DNA from: a virus
Direction: 5' to 3' (one strand)
IMG/VR virus record: IMGVR_UViG_3300043568_000433
Coordinates: 1 to 54,577 of that record
Length of the DNA: 54,577 nucleotides
The notes beneath the pieces were generated by a model, which saw only the letters and a program-made list of their open reading frames with translations, did not search any database and had not been told where the DNA came from. The translations under genes and the position numbers were made by a program. Below, piece by piece: positions 27,802-36,963 of the stretch. How positions within the stretch are numbered: the stretch's first letter is position 1; each line of letters begins with the position of its first letter.

Positions 27802-28656
27802 TCAAATCTCCAATACAATGTCAGGATTCCAGCCAGTGTCTTCGCTGTATCCGTCGCCTTCATAACCACGAGGGTTACATACAACTCTAGTCTCACCAAT
27901 TACATAATCAAACGGATAATGGGTGTGACCATGTGTCCACAGTTTGACCTGTGGGTGATCCATGATAAACTCGCTCAAGTCACTATGATAGCCACCGTTC
28001 ATCAAGTACTGCGACTTGTAAGACTCATGTACACTTTGATAGCTGGGACTGTGATGCCCAACTACCACGCACTTTTTATCTTTGTTATCTGCCAACACCG
28101 ATTTAAAGTATCCAAGTGTACGAGCATGACGATCCGCAACATCTCTAGCACTCATTGAAGCATAGTTACGCTTGTCGTTTTTAATGATACGGAAGTCGTT
28201 CATCATACCTTCAATAGCATGCATGGTCAAAGGATCACCTTTATTCATGTCAGTCCACAACGTGCCGCCCACGAATGTTACATCGTCAATTACCTTGGTA
28301 TCTTGTTCCAACATATAGATGTTGGGATACTTAGCAATTTCTTCACGCATGTGATCGATGCTAGCAAAGAATTTACCGTGGTAAAATTCATGGTTGCCCA
28401 TAACGTAGATCACATGCGGAAACTGGAACGAACAACGCTTCAAAAAATCACGGAAGCGAGCAACACGTTGCATTTTTCGGCTAAGGTCTGCCAAGGCACC
28501 ATTACTGTAAGGATTAAAGTCTGCGGCATGATGGTCGTGGAGATCCTGAGCAACCATGATATCGCCTCCGAGAATCAAGACATCGCAGCCTTGATCATTT
28601 TTAATATTGATATCGGAAAACTCTAAATGGAGATCCGATACTAGTTTAATTTTCAT
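27802..28656 (-). CDS. Calcineurin-like metallophosphoesterase
   Basis: 284 residues with all metal motifs: SDLHLEF (Asp8, His10), GGDI (about 31), GNHEFYHG (about 87-94), VVGHHSP and WTHGHTH (about 236-242). The substrate is unknown; phage relatives act on nucleotides, nucleic-acid ends or 2',3'-cyclic phosphates. It overlaps the upstream gene by four bases. A second, shorter enzyme of this fold is at 39,475. Confidence 0.88.
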   Translation of the reverse strand: MKIKLVSDLHLEFSDINIKNDQGCDVLILGGDIMVAQDLHDHHAADFNPYSNGALADLSRKMQRVARFRDFLKRCSFQFPHVIYVMGNHEFYHGKFFASIDHMREEIAKYPNIYMLEQDTKVIDDVTFVGGTLWTDMNKGDPLTMHAIEGMMNDFRIIKNDKRNYASMSARDVADRHARTLGYFKSVLADNKDKKCVVVGHHSPSYQSVHESYKSQYLMNGGYHSDLSEFIMDHPQVKLWTHGHTHYPFDYVIGETRVVCNPRGYEGDGYSEDTGWNPDIVLEI

Positions 28657-28859
28657 AATCTTTCGCTTAATAATATTCTACATAAGTCAGCATCTTTTGT
28701 TGACTTAAATGTAAACGTCATAAAATCTTCGCTAGGCGTGTATACAAATCTGTGTCCTGGCAAGCCAAACACTTCAAGTACAAGAGCACAAGTGTCGTTC
28801 CACCAAGTCACACCTTGCATGTGCCAATCTACAATTACTTCATGATCGCTGGGCGTCAT
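28653..28859 (-). CDS. Small phage protein (68 aa)
   Basis: 68 residues from an internal ATG (TPSDHEVIVDWHMQGVTWWN...). The longer frame to 28,982 is antiparallel shadow of the zinc-ribbon gene. A small alpha/beta domain ending FTFKSTKDADLCRILLSERL. Stop and the next start overlap (ATGA). Unknown. Confidence 0.65.
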   Translation of the reverse strand: MTPSDHEVIVDWHMQGVTWWNDTCALVLEVFGLPGHRFVYTPSEDFMTFTFKSTKDADLCRILLSERL

Positions 28860-29433
28860 ATTCTGCCATATCTTTGGCACGTTTAACTTCACGTGCTTGT
28901 TCACAAGGTTCGCAAATAGTACGAATCCACCCAGGTCCATGTGTTTCAGCTGGTGCGCTACATTCTTCACAGGTAACGCCACTCATGCTTTCTGCCATAC
29001 GTACCATACCACTAATCTCATCATCACCACCTGTGTAATAAAATCTCAGTGTACCAAACTTTTCTTTAACTTGATCCAATGTCACTTGCGGAATGCTTTC
29101 TGGAATCTGTCTAAAATCTCCAGCAATAATTTCTGCCAATCTTTCATCTTTGTATGCTTGATTGGTAATAGAACTATTTTGTTCAAAAAATAATTTACAA
29201 TCACCAGCCTTGGCTTGTGCGGCCATTTCATTATATTCCATAGCCCACTTACGCTGTTTCTCTTTCCAATCAATGTGATGTTGGATATTACCCATAAGTT
29301 GATCCAGTATATTGAACCAACCATCACCACATTCGAATCCCCAACACATACAAGTTTCCTGCATGTTCTTGTTGCGGTTCACCATCATCTTTGGATATTT
29401 CTTACAAAGCAGTTCGTCTAGTTCTTGTTTCAT
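28840..29433 (-). CDS. Phage protein with C-terminal zinc ribbon
   Basis: 197 residues. The C-terminal part carries CEECSAPAETHG...ICEPC, a four-Cys zinc ribbon (about residues 155-178). An N-terminal CMCWGFECGDGWF segment has more cysteines. VKEKFGTLRFYYTGGD is a stretch I recognise from many phage hypotheticals. Role unknown; zinc-dependent nucleic-acid or protein contact is likely. Confidence 0.75.
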   Translation of the reverse strand: MKQELDELLCKKYPKMMVNRNKNMQETCMCWGFECGDGWFNILDQLMGNIQHHIDWKEKQRKWAMEYNEMAAQAKAGDCKLFFEQNSSITNQAYKDERLAEIIAGDFRQIPESIPQVTLDQVKEKFGTLRFYYTGGDDEISGMVRMAESMSGVTCEECSAPAETHGPGWIRTICEPCEQAREVKRAKDMAEYDAQRS

Positions 29434-29657
29434 TATTCTTTTCCAAAGTGTTTGATAACCAAATTCAATGCTTCTATAGTTCGTATGTTACCACTTACGT
29501 CTTCAGGGTGTAGCCAGTATCCGTCTGGGTTAGAATCCGTCCTGGGATTCTTTTTCCATTGCGCCAATTCTTTTTTAAGGTAGGCACGATAATCTTGTAG
29601 ATTAAGCACCGTAATACGGTCTGCCGCTTCACCATCCAATTCAATTTTTCTACTCAT
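29433..29657 (-). CDS. Small phage protein (74 aa)
   Basis: 74 residues (VLNLQDYRAYLKKELAQWKKN...GYWLHPEDVSGNIRTIEAL). It overlaps both neighbours by one to four bases. It resembles unnamed T4-like phage proteins. Confidence 0.72.
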   Translation of the reverse strand: MSRKIELDGEAADRITVLNLQDYRAYLKKELAQWKKNPRTDSNPDGYWLHPEDVSGNIRTIEALNLVIKHFGKE

Positions 29658-30376
29658 TGTGCTGCCTTTACATAGTTAAGACGTGTTTCAATTTTCTTAG
29701 TGTGCCAATTTTCGCCGATTGTTTTTACTTTGGCCTTGACAACAACGCAAGGTCCAGTTTTCAATTCTACTTTGCTGAACCAGCTGACTATCCTGTTGTT
29801 AATTATAGCACAGATGTTCCAAGCGTCAAAGTTTTCCGAGCGTCTTGCTGAAACAATTTCGCAATCCAAATCGGTAAACACATCTCCTGGCATACCCAAC
29901 GGCTCATTGTCTGCCGACTTGAGACTGCGTGTTTGGTTAAGTCTTTGTTTATCTCTTTCCATGACGCTGGGCAAACAGGCAATAAACCCAAATTTATTCC
30001 GAGCAACAGTTTCTGAACTCAAAATAGAGTTAACTTCTGTTTGAAACTCATTGTCACCTGCTACAGCACCAAACATATAACGTCGAAAGAATTTTCGAAT
30101 TTCTTCTGCTTGTTCTCTATCTGCTTGTATAACATTCAAGGGCTCGGGCCTAGTCTGTTCATCGTAGGCTTTTTCTAGTCCTAGTGTAAACAACATTAGA
30201 TACTTGTTTGCTTCTTTTCGGTATAATGGTTTCATTTCCGAATCGTAAACGAATTCGGTTTGCTTAATATAGGCATTGTTAATGCGCTGTGCCGCGCAGG
30301 CCAAATCTAACACTTGTTCCAAAGTAAACTCAGGGTGTGACATTTCAAACTTTCCGTTATCGTTTGCGAGTATCAT
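29654..30376 (-). CDS. Conserved phage protein, unknown function (240 aa)
   Basis: 240 residues, soluble. An N-terminal helical half (FTLEQVLDLACAAQRINNAYI) is followed by a half with MPGDVFTDLDCEIVSARRSENFDAWNI and a final beta segment (TGPCVVVKAKVKTIGENW). The C-terminal half may be an OB- or SH3-like nucleic-acid-binding fold, but this is only an impression. A possible internal promoter (TTGACG-16-TATAAT, 29,802-29,829) lies within the gene. Confidence 0.7.
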   Translation of the reverse strand: MILANDNGKFEMSHPEFTLEQVLDLACAAQRINNAYIKQTEFVYDSEMKPLYRKEANKYLMLFTLGLEKAYDEQTRPEPLNVIQADREQAEEIRKFFRRYMFGAVAGDNEFQTEVNSILSSETVARNKFGFIACLPSVMERDKQRLNQTRSLKSADNEPLGMPGDVFTDLDCEIVSARRSENFDAWNICAIINNRIVSWFSKVELKTGPCVVVKAKVKTIGENWHTKKIETRLNYVKAAQ

Positions 30377-30379
30377 ATT

Positions 30380-31042
30380 TTACACGAATATATGTCGTTT
30401 GTCAAGCACTTCTAAATTTTTATAGACCTTTTTGGCTAATCGATTGAGTAATGGATTGTTGCGAAAATGCGACACGTAGGCTTGTAAATTGGTACTAACG
30501 TAAACCGGACCAAATCGCATTTTGGCTAATACCGTTAATCTACTCATGTATCGCTTGGCCCGTTCAGCAGTCATAACTCTTAGCAAATCTACAGCTATAC
30601 TAACCGCATAGGCATCTAGCTCGTCAGGATCTGCTAGATATTTGTCATAAGGAGATTCAGCATGATCGCTGAAATTTTCATATTTACGATGTTTACTTTG
30701 CTGTTGATGACGTAGCTCGTGTACCGTAGCATCATATATTTCTACTAGAAGTTCTGTAGTTTGACTGTCTTTAAACTTTAGTAAGTCATCAAAGTTGTGA
30801 TGAATAATAACTTCGATTGGCGTTTCATTATTGAAATCGCTGTCAGCATCGTAGTATGCTAACACGTAAAAATTAGATGGTTCTAATTTCTTATCTTTTT
30901 TGGTTTTTAGATCTATATCTAAATCCTGTTCCTTGAATTCTTTTCTTACACTGCCCACTAGTTTCTTAAAACTAATTGAGTCACAGTTAATGTCTCGAAC
31001 ATTTTTACATACTGTATTCACACGCCCGAGCAAAGAATTCAT
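30380..31042 (-). CDS. Zincin-like protein (HELRH)
   Basis: 220 residues. The HELRH motif at 108-112 (TVHELRHQQQ) followed by DPDELDAYA matches a SprT/zincin active-site layout, with the later Glu as candidate third ligand. The N-terminus is unrelated to the zincin at 23,564, but the C-terminal 'hT.(L)AKMRFGP...' helix repeats a theme of those proteins. It starts one base after the IF-1 gene ends. It probably degrades or processes a protein; the target is unknown. Confidence 0.75.
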   Translation of the reverse strand: MNSLLGRVNTVCKNVRDINCDSISFKKLVGSVRKEFKEQDLDIDLKTKKDKKLEPSNFYVLAYYDADSDFNNETPIEVIIHHNFDDLLKFKDSQTTELLVEIYDATVHELRHQQQSKHRKYENFSDHAESPYDKYLADPDELDAYAVSIAVDLLRVMTAERAKRYMSRLTVLAKMRFGPVYVSTNLQAYVSHFRNNPLLNRLAKKVYKNLEVLDKRHIFV

Positions 31043-31043
31043 C

Positions 31044-31265
31044 TTACATCCTATAAGTTATTCTACCCTTGGTTAAATCATAAGGGCTCATTTCTATCTT
31101 AACCTTGTCTCCAAGTATAATTTTAATTTTATGTTGCTTGAGTCGTCCACCTATGTAGCACAAAACTATCTGTCCTACATTGTCAACCTTAACTCTAAAA
31201 GTGGTATTTGGCAATACTTCATCTACTACACCAGTGAGCTCTATTAACTCTGATTTTTTACTCAT
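31044..31265 (-). CDS. infA: Translation initiation factor IF-1
   Basis: 73 residues, full length for IF-1. It has the S1/OB-fold signature throughout: [35 protein letters not shown], closely following E. coli IF-1 (GTVLETLPNTMFRV and GDKVTVELTPYDLSKGRI). IF-1 binds the 30S A site and helps select initiator tRNA. An initiator-type tRNA is encoded at 47,958, so the phage may bias initiation on its own mRNAs (inference). It overlaps the AbrB-like gene by 8 bases. Confidence 0.95.
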   Translation of the reverse strand: MSKKSELIELTGVVDEVLPNTTFRVKVDNVGQIVLCYIGGRLKQHKIKIILGDKVKIEMSPYDLTKGRITYRM

Positions 31266-31425
31266 GTTTTGTCACAACTATTGCTCCGTTTTCCAGTTTG
31301 ATGTCGAGTGTATCACCAGTCTTCCATCCTGTTTGTTCAATAATTTCCGGAGGAAATTTTAATAACACATTGTCGGGATCTCCTGGAATGTCTTCAAATA
31401 TATCTTCTACGTTAAATGTTGGCAT
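31258..31425 (-). CDS. AbrB/SpoVT-like small DNA-binding protein
   Basis: 55 residues, not in most gene calls because of its size. [18 protein letters not shown] then [21 protein letters not shown] is the swapped-hairpin beta pattern of AbrB/MazE-type regulators, and proteins of this kind are common in T4-like cyanophages. It heads the operon infA-zincin and its stop overlaps the infA ATG, so it may autoregulate. Confidence 0.75.
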   Translation of the reverse strand: MPTFNVEDIFEDIPGDPDNVLLKFPPEIIEQTGWKTGDTLDIKLENGAIVVTKHE

Positions 31426-31491
31426 ATTGGTCCTGAAATTTCTTACTAGTATTTACATTAATTAAATACAGTATACACTTTTTATCAACCA

Positions 31492-32241
31492 ATGTCAAAC
31501 GCAATAATGCCAATCGATTACGAAAACATTTTAACAAATGGGATTACCATTTGTAGTTCAGGAACAAGCGGTCGACCATCTGCTTATTTTCAAACTCCAA
31601 AAAAACTCAAATGTGCCAATGACGTAGCAATCAATGTCCAACAATTAACCAAAGATAGTAGAGTATACACTTGCTGTAGTTTGGAACATGCAGGTGGCCT
31701 TCTTGCTCAAACATTGCCAGCATTGAGTATAGGGGCAACAGTCGATGTAGTAAAGTTCAGTGCTTATGATTTTGTACGCGATGTTAACAAATATACGCAT
31801 ACTCATATAACACCGTTACATGCTAAAGCAATAATGCTTACTAAAGGATTCGATACCTTAGACCTACATGGCGTATGGGTTACATGTGGCGCAGATCCGG
31901 TTACGTGGAATATCATCGAAGCATTTGTACAGCGCGGTGCGACATTCATGACTAATTGGGGAATGAGCGAAGTGGGTCCTATAGCTATTAATACTATTTT
32001 CGACAGTATGGAGAAAATTAATAAGTATAAAACACTCGCGCCCACTAATGCCACTATTATGGGTGACCAATACTGGTGTAGCATAAATGTAGTTGACAAC
32101 GAATTACGGGTCAAGGGTGACATTTGTATATTCGATAGTTGGTTTGAAACTAAGGATAAAGTGTGTATGATTAACGGCGTCATGTATTACATGGGCAGAA
32201 CTAATAAGGAGGTAGACTTATGGTCTCCGAAGAAAGGTTAA
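31492..32241 (+). CDS. Miniature ANL-superfamily adenylating enzyme
   Basis: 249 residues, about half the usual 500. The AMP-binding motif A3 is SSGTSGRPSA (22-31), A5 is NWGMSEVGP (155-163), A7 is GDICIFDSWFETKD (209-222) and A8 is YMGRTNKEVD (233-242). The usual ~150-residue N-terminal lobe is missing and the C-terminal lobe with the A10 lysine is absent. It could adenylate a carboxylate and hand it on, or be a degenerate binding protein. The stop overlaps the acetyltransferase-like gene. A weak -10 (TATACA) is upstream and no clear ribosome site. Confidence 0.78.
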   Translation: MSNAIMPIDYENILTNGITICSSGTSGRPSAYFQTPKKLKCANDVAINVQQLTKDSRVYTCCSLEHAGGLLAQTLPALSIGATVDVVKFSAYDFVRDVNKYTHTHITPLHAKAIMLTKGFDTLDLHGVWVTCGADPVTWNIIEAFVQRGATFMTNWGMSEVGPIAINTIFDSMEKINKYKTLAPTNATIMGDQYWCSINVVDNELRVKGDICIFDSWFETKDKVCMINGVMYYMGRTNKEVDLWSPKKG

Positions 32242-32810
32242 AAACAGTCCAATACTCTCCAGAGCATTTGGAATCATTAAAAATATTTTGCGAAAAGTGT
32301 AGGCTTGAGGGCAATTTAAATAATAGCTCATTAAAAGCTATGCGATTAGAATGGGCATTAGAAACCGGGGGACAGTTTTTCTTGACTTATTTAGACGATG
32401 AACTTATCAGTGTCAGCGGCTGTCATCCATTGCCAGCGGCAGGCCCTGGAATATTTAGAGTCTTATTTAGAGGTATAGAACTTGCCGAGTACCGCAATGT
32501 ATTCGATATTGTTAGTAAGTCCCATATGTCATCTATTCCATTTTATTACCATTTACCATTACAGCGTGAGTGGGCTAAACAACAGGGTGCTGAAACATTA
32601 GTTATTACTACTAATAAACAAAATCCTGACGGTATTGTTTCAATGGATCAAAGTCATAGGGTATTTCAATTACTAGAAAAACAAGGCATGGTAACTTGCT
32701 TAACAGAAAGTATTATGCTTTTTGATACTGAGCAATCTATATGGGGTATAAATTTAGATTATTACGATACTGCCCGTGAAGGATTCCGAGAAAGAAATGG
32801 ATTACGCTAA
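32220..32810 (+). CDS. GNAT-like acetyltransferase
   Basis: 196 residues. The N-terminus (LESLKIFCEKCRLEGNLNNS) and central beta strands (FFLTYLDDELISVSGCHPLP) match phage GNAT-type proteins; the acetyl-CoA loop is not textbook. It overlaps the ANL gene by 22 bases and the next gene by 14 bases, with AAGGAGG upstream. With the adenylating enzyme it suggests an acyl-transfer step on a small molecule or sugar. Confidence 0.65.
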   Translation: MVSEERLKTVQYSPEHLESLKIFCEKCRLEGNLNNSSLKAMRLEWALETGGQFFLTYLDDELISVSGCHPLPAAGPGIFRVLFRGIELAEYRNVFDIVSKSHMSSIPFYYHLPLQREWAKQQGAETLVITTNKQNPDGIVSMDQSHRVFQLLEKQGMVTCLTESIMLFDTEQSIWGINLDYYDTAREGFRERNGLR

Positions 32811-33606
32811 CAGTGATAAATTAATTTTTATTTTAGCAAGCCCCGGTGGCAGCGGCCACCGCCTTGGCAGAATAGTGTCCTGTTTTGACAATGTCTATTG
32901 GTATAATAATAAGACTCACAACGGAATCACTCCCTGGGATGTTTTTCATACTAACTTAGTAAAGGGAAAAACAATCAGTCCTCATCATTTTGATAGACGT
33001 ACTACTAAGAACATGATCCCATTAATGGGAGAACGAATTGAAAAGTTTTGGGCTGACGAATTTGTACATATTTTATACGAAACACGTTGGCCAGACGCAA
33101 TGGCAGCGGCAGGTGCAGATGAAATTCTCAACGAGGGTAAACATTTAGTCTGGGTATTACATGATATAGGCGATTATCTGCTGACTCATTTCCCTAATGC
33201 TAAGATTATTAATCTAATAGATCAAAATGTTGAATACATAGTTGACAGGTACATTAACACAACAGCACTATTTCCAATTAACATAGAAAACAAAAGTTTA
33301 AAACCTATCGCAGGTAAGGAAAGCAAGTTTGCATTATCGTTAGCCAAGTTGCTGGATATAAATCCAATCCCGACACATCGCGATTATTGGGCATGGTCGA
33401 CACACGGAGACACGGTGTATTCTTCCGTGTATGATTCCGAGTATTACGATTATGTGGCAACAATTTTGACCACACAACACATTGAGCGTATAAAGAAAAA
33501 TCCCAAGTACATTAATGTAACTTGGGATAATCTAGATTTAGAACTTATAAAATCTTTTATAGGCGCAACATCGATAGATCTTAATTATAAAAATCTTATG
33601 AAATAA
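32797..33606 (+). CDS. Sulfotransferase-like P-loop protein
   Basis: 269 residues from the ATG at 32,797 (a GTG at 32,776 is less likely). The N-terminal strand and P-loop (LIFILASPGGSGHRLGRIVS) resemble the PAPS 5'-phosphate loop of sulfotransferases; the later LVWVLHDIGDYLLTHFPNAKIINLI resembles their second half. The downstream gene at 34,188 has an analogous start (FAAGAPGSRWTRV). The donor and acceptor are unknown. It is convergent with the next gene, overlapping by 11 bases. Confidence 0.6.
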   Translation: MDYANSDKLIFILASPGGSGHRLGRIVSCFDNVYWYNNKTHNGITPWDVFHTNLVKGKTISPHHFDRRTTKNMIPLMGERIEKFWADEFVHILYETRWPDAMAAAGADEILNEGKHLVWVLHDIGDYLLTHFPNAKIINLIDQNVEYIVDRYINTTALFPINIENKSLKPIAGKESKFALSLAKLLDINPIPTHRDYWAWSTHGDTVYSSVYDSEYYDYVATILTTQHIERIKKNPKYINVTWDNLDLELIKSFIGATSIDLNYKNLMK

Positions 33607-34198
33607 TTTCCCAACACATTGCTTCTATATTACTAGTTAGAGGAGCATTCCCTCCGTTAAATAATTCTGCGTTAAATGGTTGCCAGTCGTGTACAATATG
33701 AAGGTTATTTATAGCGTTAGCTTGATTTGTAAGTTTGCCCATTCTAATTTCTACAAATTTCAATGCTTGTTCTATAGTAGTTATTGAATCGCCGTATTCT
33801 TCAATAATTCTATGGTTACCGGCTTGGGAACAGTTATTAGACATATCGATTAAACATTCAGCAGTTACTCTTGTATCGGTTGGTCTAAAAAACCATAATC
33901 GAGATCCTATCGCCGCTTTTTCCATCACCGTTTTAGTTGTATTTTTAAATCCAAAGAATCCTAAATTACATACTGTTTTATTGTCGACTATATTAAACAT
34001 TTTGGACAATACAGTATCTAGTGTATCTGCTCTGTTTAATGGTTCTCTCATTAAGGGGCCCGTGATCATCTGTATATTAGTAAGAGCAAGTTCTTGTTGT
34101 AACTTGTTATTATTTGGTAACGCAATGGAAGGTCCTCCTACCATATCATCAACTAACTTATGTGTCCCTTCTATACCTACAAATATATTAATTTTCAT
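33596..34198 (-). CDS. Unknown protein in the accessory cassette (200 aa)
   Basis: 200 residues. The start KINIFVGIEGTHKLVDDMVG has a P-loop-like glycine stretch, and TTKTVMEKAAIGSRLWFFRPTD follows. It is similar in tone to small phage kinase- or nucleotidyl-like proteins, but I do not recognise the family. It overlaps the upstream sulfotransferase-like gene by 11 bases, so it belongs to the minus-strand cassette 33,596-38,232. Confidence 0.65.
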   Translation of the reverse strand: MKINIFVGIEGTHKLVDDMVGGPSIALPNNNKLQQELALTNIQMITGPLMREPLNRADTLDTVLSKMFNIVDNKTVCNLGFFGFKNTTKTVMEKAAIGSRLWFFRPTDTRVTAECLIDMSNNCSQAGNHRIIEEYGDSITTIEQALKFVEIRMGKLTNQANAINNLHIVHDWQPFNAELFNGGNAPLTSNIEAMCWEIIS

Positions 34199-35060
34199 GT
34201 TTTTCCTTTATTATACGATTATAATGCTCTAACTTTTCGATACCGAACTCATCTACAATCTTTTGTTCAACTGCGGACCATTCATATTGTCTTTGAAATT
34301 GATAAGCACATTTAATAAGTGAATGATCAAACTCTTCTGCGCTGTTAAATTTAGTGGAAATATTTTTATTATAAATTCCAATAGCCGATACAGAAGCTTT
34401 AGAATGGAATTCATCTGCTTGCTTAACTATATCGTAAATTAAGTCATAGTCTGCCTGAGTTAATTTATCAAAATATTCAATCTCATCAGTAAACGCTAAA
34501 TCTTTTATTAATGAATCGTAGTTTTCATGAAATTTAAATTTTATCAAGTGACGTCTTGCGAAATCTGTGATGGTCTTATTATTCTCTTGAATAACGTCGT
34601 ACATATATTCATCATTTTGATACCATTGATACGATGGAAATGTTATATCGAACCCACCATTATACATCCACCATTTGTAAGAGGCGGCGTCACCGTTATA
34701 AAACAACATAATACTAGCATCTGGAAAATTAGATACTAACCAATCTAGATTTTTATTATGGCAGAACCAATGCGATTTGATTATCTTTACACCAGTGTCC
34801 CAATTTGAGAATGGCTTTTTAATTTCTGCCAAGAACTCTTCTTTAGTTAGCTTTGATAAGTCTTCAAAGTTTTCGCCGATTTCGTTGTACGGTCCAAAGT
34901 ATGCACCAAAGTGATGTACTGCCCTAGTAAAGTTTTGTTTTTTTACATTGGCGGCGTCGGAGTTATTTATTGCGGGGTGAAGTGATAATAAAGATAACAC
35001 TCTAGTCCATCTGGATCCAGGTGCCCCTGCCGCAAAAATTAAATCGTGTCCGTTACTCAT
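34188..35060 (-). CDS. Sulfotransferase-like protein
   Basis: 290 residues from the ATG at 35,060. DLIFAAGAPGSRWTRVLSLL is the PAPS-binding P-loop type; VKIIKSHWFCHN and FPDASIMLFYNGD fit the second sulfotransferase strand-helix. The ATG follows the upstream stop by one base. It could add sulfate to a glycan or the product of the neighbouring enzymes (inference). Confidence 0.7.
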   Translation of the reverse strand: MSNGHDLIFAAGAPGSRWTRVLSLLSLHPAINNSDAANVKKQNFTRAVHHFGAYFGPYNEIGENFEDLSKLTKEEFLAEIKKPFSNWDTGVKIIKSHWFCHNKNLDWLVSNFPDASIMLFYNGDAASYKWWMYNGGFDITFPSYQWYQNDEYMYDVIQENNKTITDFARRHLIKFKFHENYDSLIKDLAFTDEIEYFDKLTQADYDLIYDIVKQADEFHSKASVSAIGIYNKNISTKFNSAEEFDHSLIKCAYQFQRQYEWSAVEQKIVDEFGIEKLEHYNRIIKEKHEN

Positions 35061-35061
35061 A

Positions 35062-35730
35062 TTATACTTCAAATGTATGTTTATTTTTGGCAGCAGATAA
35101 AAATTCAATTGTTTTTGTTGTCAGTGTGCCCGTTGTTAGTAAACTAACTCGCGGAGTCAATCCTGCGTTAGCGGAAGAGTGCGGAACATTATGCCAGTCA
35201 AATGTATGAATGTCACCTGCTTTCCAACCTTGATATGTAAAGTTTCCGTACTGACTGAAATGTCCTTGATCCCAATCTGTTAATTGTATCATGATTCTCA
35301 TAATTTTACTAGGATCTTCAGGATTAAACTTTTCTAATTTATCTAGGTGTTTATTGAATACTTGCCCTGGCATTTGAACATGTATTCTGTCCATCCTATT
35401 AGCCAATCCAATAACGTCACACATCTTTTTAAATATGTCAGGTAGCTTGTAATCGAAATTGCTAATAATCAGTTCAGGATTAGCGCCTGCTACTTCTAAG
35501 TCATATTCTTCAGAAGCAAGTTCTTCTTCGGGGCGAGACGGCTTGTTAGGATCCCCGCGTGTTCTCCAAGATACTGGTTTAGATGTTTCTTTGACAACTT
35601 CTAACTCTTTACTCCAGTCTCCTGCAAATTTTCCTAACTCAATTATACAGTCCCACTTAGGGTCTATTACTGTGGTATCGAAATGATATTGTGATTTAAC
35701 TTTTAATTTTTCCCAGTTACTATTATTCAT
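35062..35730 (-). CDS. 2-oxoglutarate/Fe(II) oxygenase-like (Asp/Asn hydroxylase type)
   Basis: 222 residues. The facial triad is seen as HLD (His128, Asp130) and His184 in VPHSSANAG, with Arg194 (LTPRVSLLTTG) as the 2OG anchor. WHNVPHSSANAGLTPRVSL is close to aspartyl/asparaginyl beta-hydroxylase-type phage proteins. It would hydroxylate a protein or small molecule; T4-like cyanophages carry many such enzymes. Confidence 0.82.
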   Translation of the reverse strand: MNNSNWEKLKVKSQYHFDTTVIDPKWDCIIELGKFAGDWSKELEVVKETSKPVSWRTRGDPNKPSRPEEELASEEYDLEVAGANPELIISNFDYKLPDIFKKMCDVIGLANRMDRIHVQMPGQVFNKHLDKLEKFNPEDPSKIMRIMIQLTDWDQGHFSQYGNFTYQGWKAGDIHTFDWHNVPHSSANAGLTPRVSLLTTGTLTTKTIEFLSAAKNKHTFEV

Positions 35731-36346
35731 CTTTATTTTCCCATATTGCGTATTGTTCGTATTTCTTAAGACTACGTGCTATTAAATTTTCATGTTTGAC
35801 CGGATCAACCCATCCATGACAAAATAATATATATCGATCCTTTGGTATCCCTGTATTAGTATGTAATGTTGTTGTGTGTCCTAACACATAGCAGTCGGTG
35901 TCCTCTGGCATAGTTGGACGAAGTATATCGTCTTTGACTCTTACTTCTAATTCGCCAGAACGCGATCCTTGTATCACAATCCTATATCCGCAAGGTTCGA
36001 ATTGTTGATTGTGTGTGTATAATTCTGGATTACGATCTGGTGATCTAAAATCAATATGCCACGTAGATTCTTTAATAACATTATGCATTTTGATAGTTAC
36101 CAGTTTTGTAAACGGAAGATACAAGTCCACATATTCTTTTAATTTTTGCTGACTATATGTTAGGTCGTTGCGCCAAGTCGCGTCTTTATAATTATGATAA
36201 TCTTCATTTGAGTCACACACTGTCAACCGCTGAGCAGCGAATGCCAACGCCGATGGCGGGATAAATTCACATTTAAAATCTTGGACTATTTCTTTACAAT
36301 ATTCAAACTTAGGAATATCTATAGGTAGCCAGTGTAGTCTTTTCAA
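35723..36346 (-). CDS. 2-oxoglutarate/Fe(II) oxygenase-like protein
   Basis: 207 residues. WHIDF (His97, Asp99), then LGHTTTLHTNTG (His162) and Arg171 match a cupin-type Fe(II)/2OG triad. It overlaps the previous gene by eight bases and the next by four, so a second oxygenase sits directly beside the first. Substrate unknown. Confidence 0.72.
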   Translation of the reverse strand: MKRLHWLPIDIPKFEYCKEIVQDFKCEFIPPSALAFAAQRLTVCDSNEDYHNYKDATWRNDLTYSQQKLKEYVDLYLPFTKLVTIKMHNVIKESTWHIDFRSPDRNPELYTHNQQFEPCGYRIVIQGSRSGELEVRVKDDILRPTMPEDTDCYVLGHTTTLHTNTGIPKDRYILFCHGWVDPVKHENLIARSLKKYEQYAIWENKDE

Positions 36347-36963
36347 AATTTATATCCTATTAACATGAATCGTTTATATTGATCTAAGTCTAATGTACCT
36401 GCGTATAAAATATCCAGCGGATACTTTGTTTTCATTTCTTCTACATTGTCGCATAAATTAGCGTGATCTTCCGCTGGCATATTTGTACTGTGTAATATAA
36501 CTAACGAACCAGTTCCTATACCGTCGAACCACGTATTATTTATAATATGCTCAGAACTAGGGTTAATTATCAACTCGTAATCGTTAAGATTTATGTCATT
36601 GACATCTGCGGTAACATGTTTAAATTGTTTATTAAATCTATTTAAATGTTTAGCAAACACTGTTAATCTACCATCAGGATCTACTTCTGTTATATTGGTG
36701 AATCCTAACTTCCATAAGCAGAAAGAAGTAAATCCAAACCAGGATCCTATAACTAATACGGGTACAGTTTTGTCTAGGCAATAATTTTTTAACTCATCTA
36801 GCAACCACGTTTTCCCCTGCATTTGTTTTATTCTAAATGCGTCTCGCATTTCTGTTAACGATGTTGAAGAAAATGCGTCTGGGTTATAAAGAGAATTCAT
36901 AACTTCGGGAATATACGAAGCAACTAACGAGTAGTCTAAATCTGATCCTTTTAAATTATTCAT
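36343..36963 (-). CDS. Class I SAM methyltransferase-like protein
   Basis: 206 residues. VPVLVIGSWFGFTSFCLWKLG is motif I, and ITEVDPDGRL the acidic loop. ELIINPSSEHI and LVILHSTNMPAEDH complete the later strands. It resembles phage methyltransferases found beside glycosyltransferases. It overlaps both neighbours. Acceptor unknown. Confidence 0.78.
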   Translation of the reverse strand: MNNLKGSDLDYSLVASYIPEVMNSLYNPDAFSSTSLTEMRDAFRIKQMQGKTWLLDELKNYCLDKTVPVLVIGSWFGFTSFCLWKLGFTNITEVDPDGRLTVFAKHLNRFNKQFKHVTADVNDINLNDYELIINPSSEHIINNTWFDGIGTGSLVILHSTNMPAEDHANLCDNVEEMKTKYPLDILYAGTLDLDQYKRFMLIGYKF

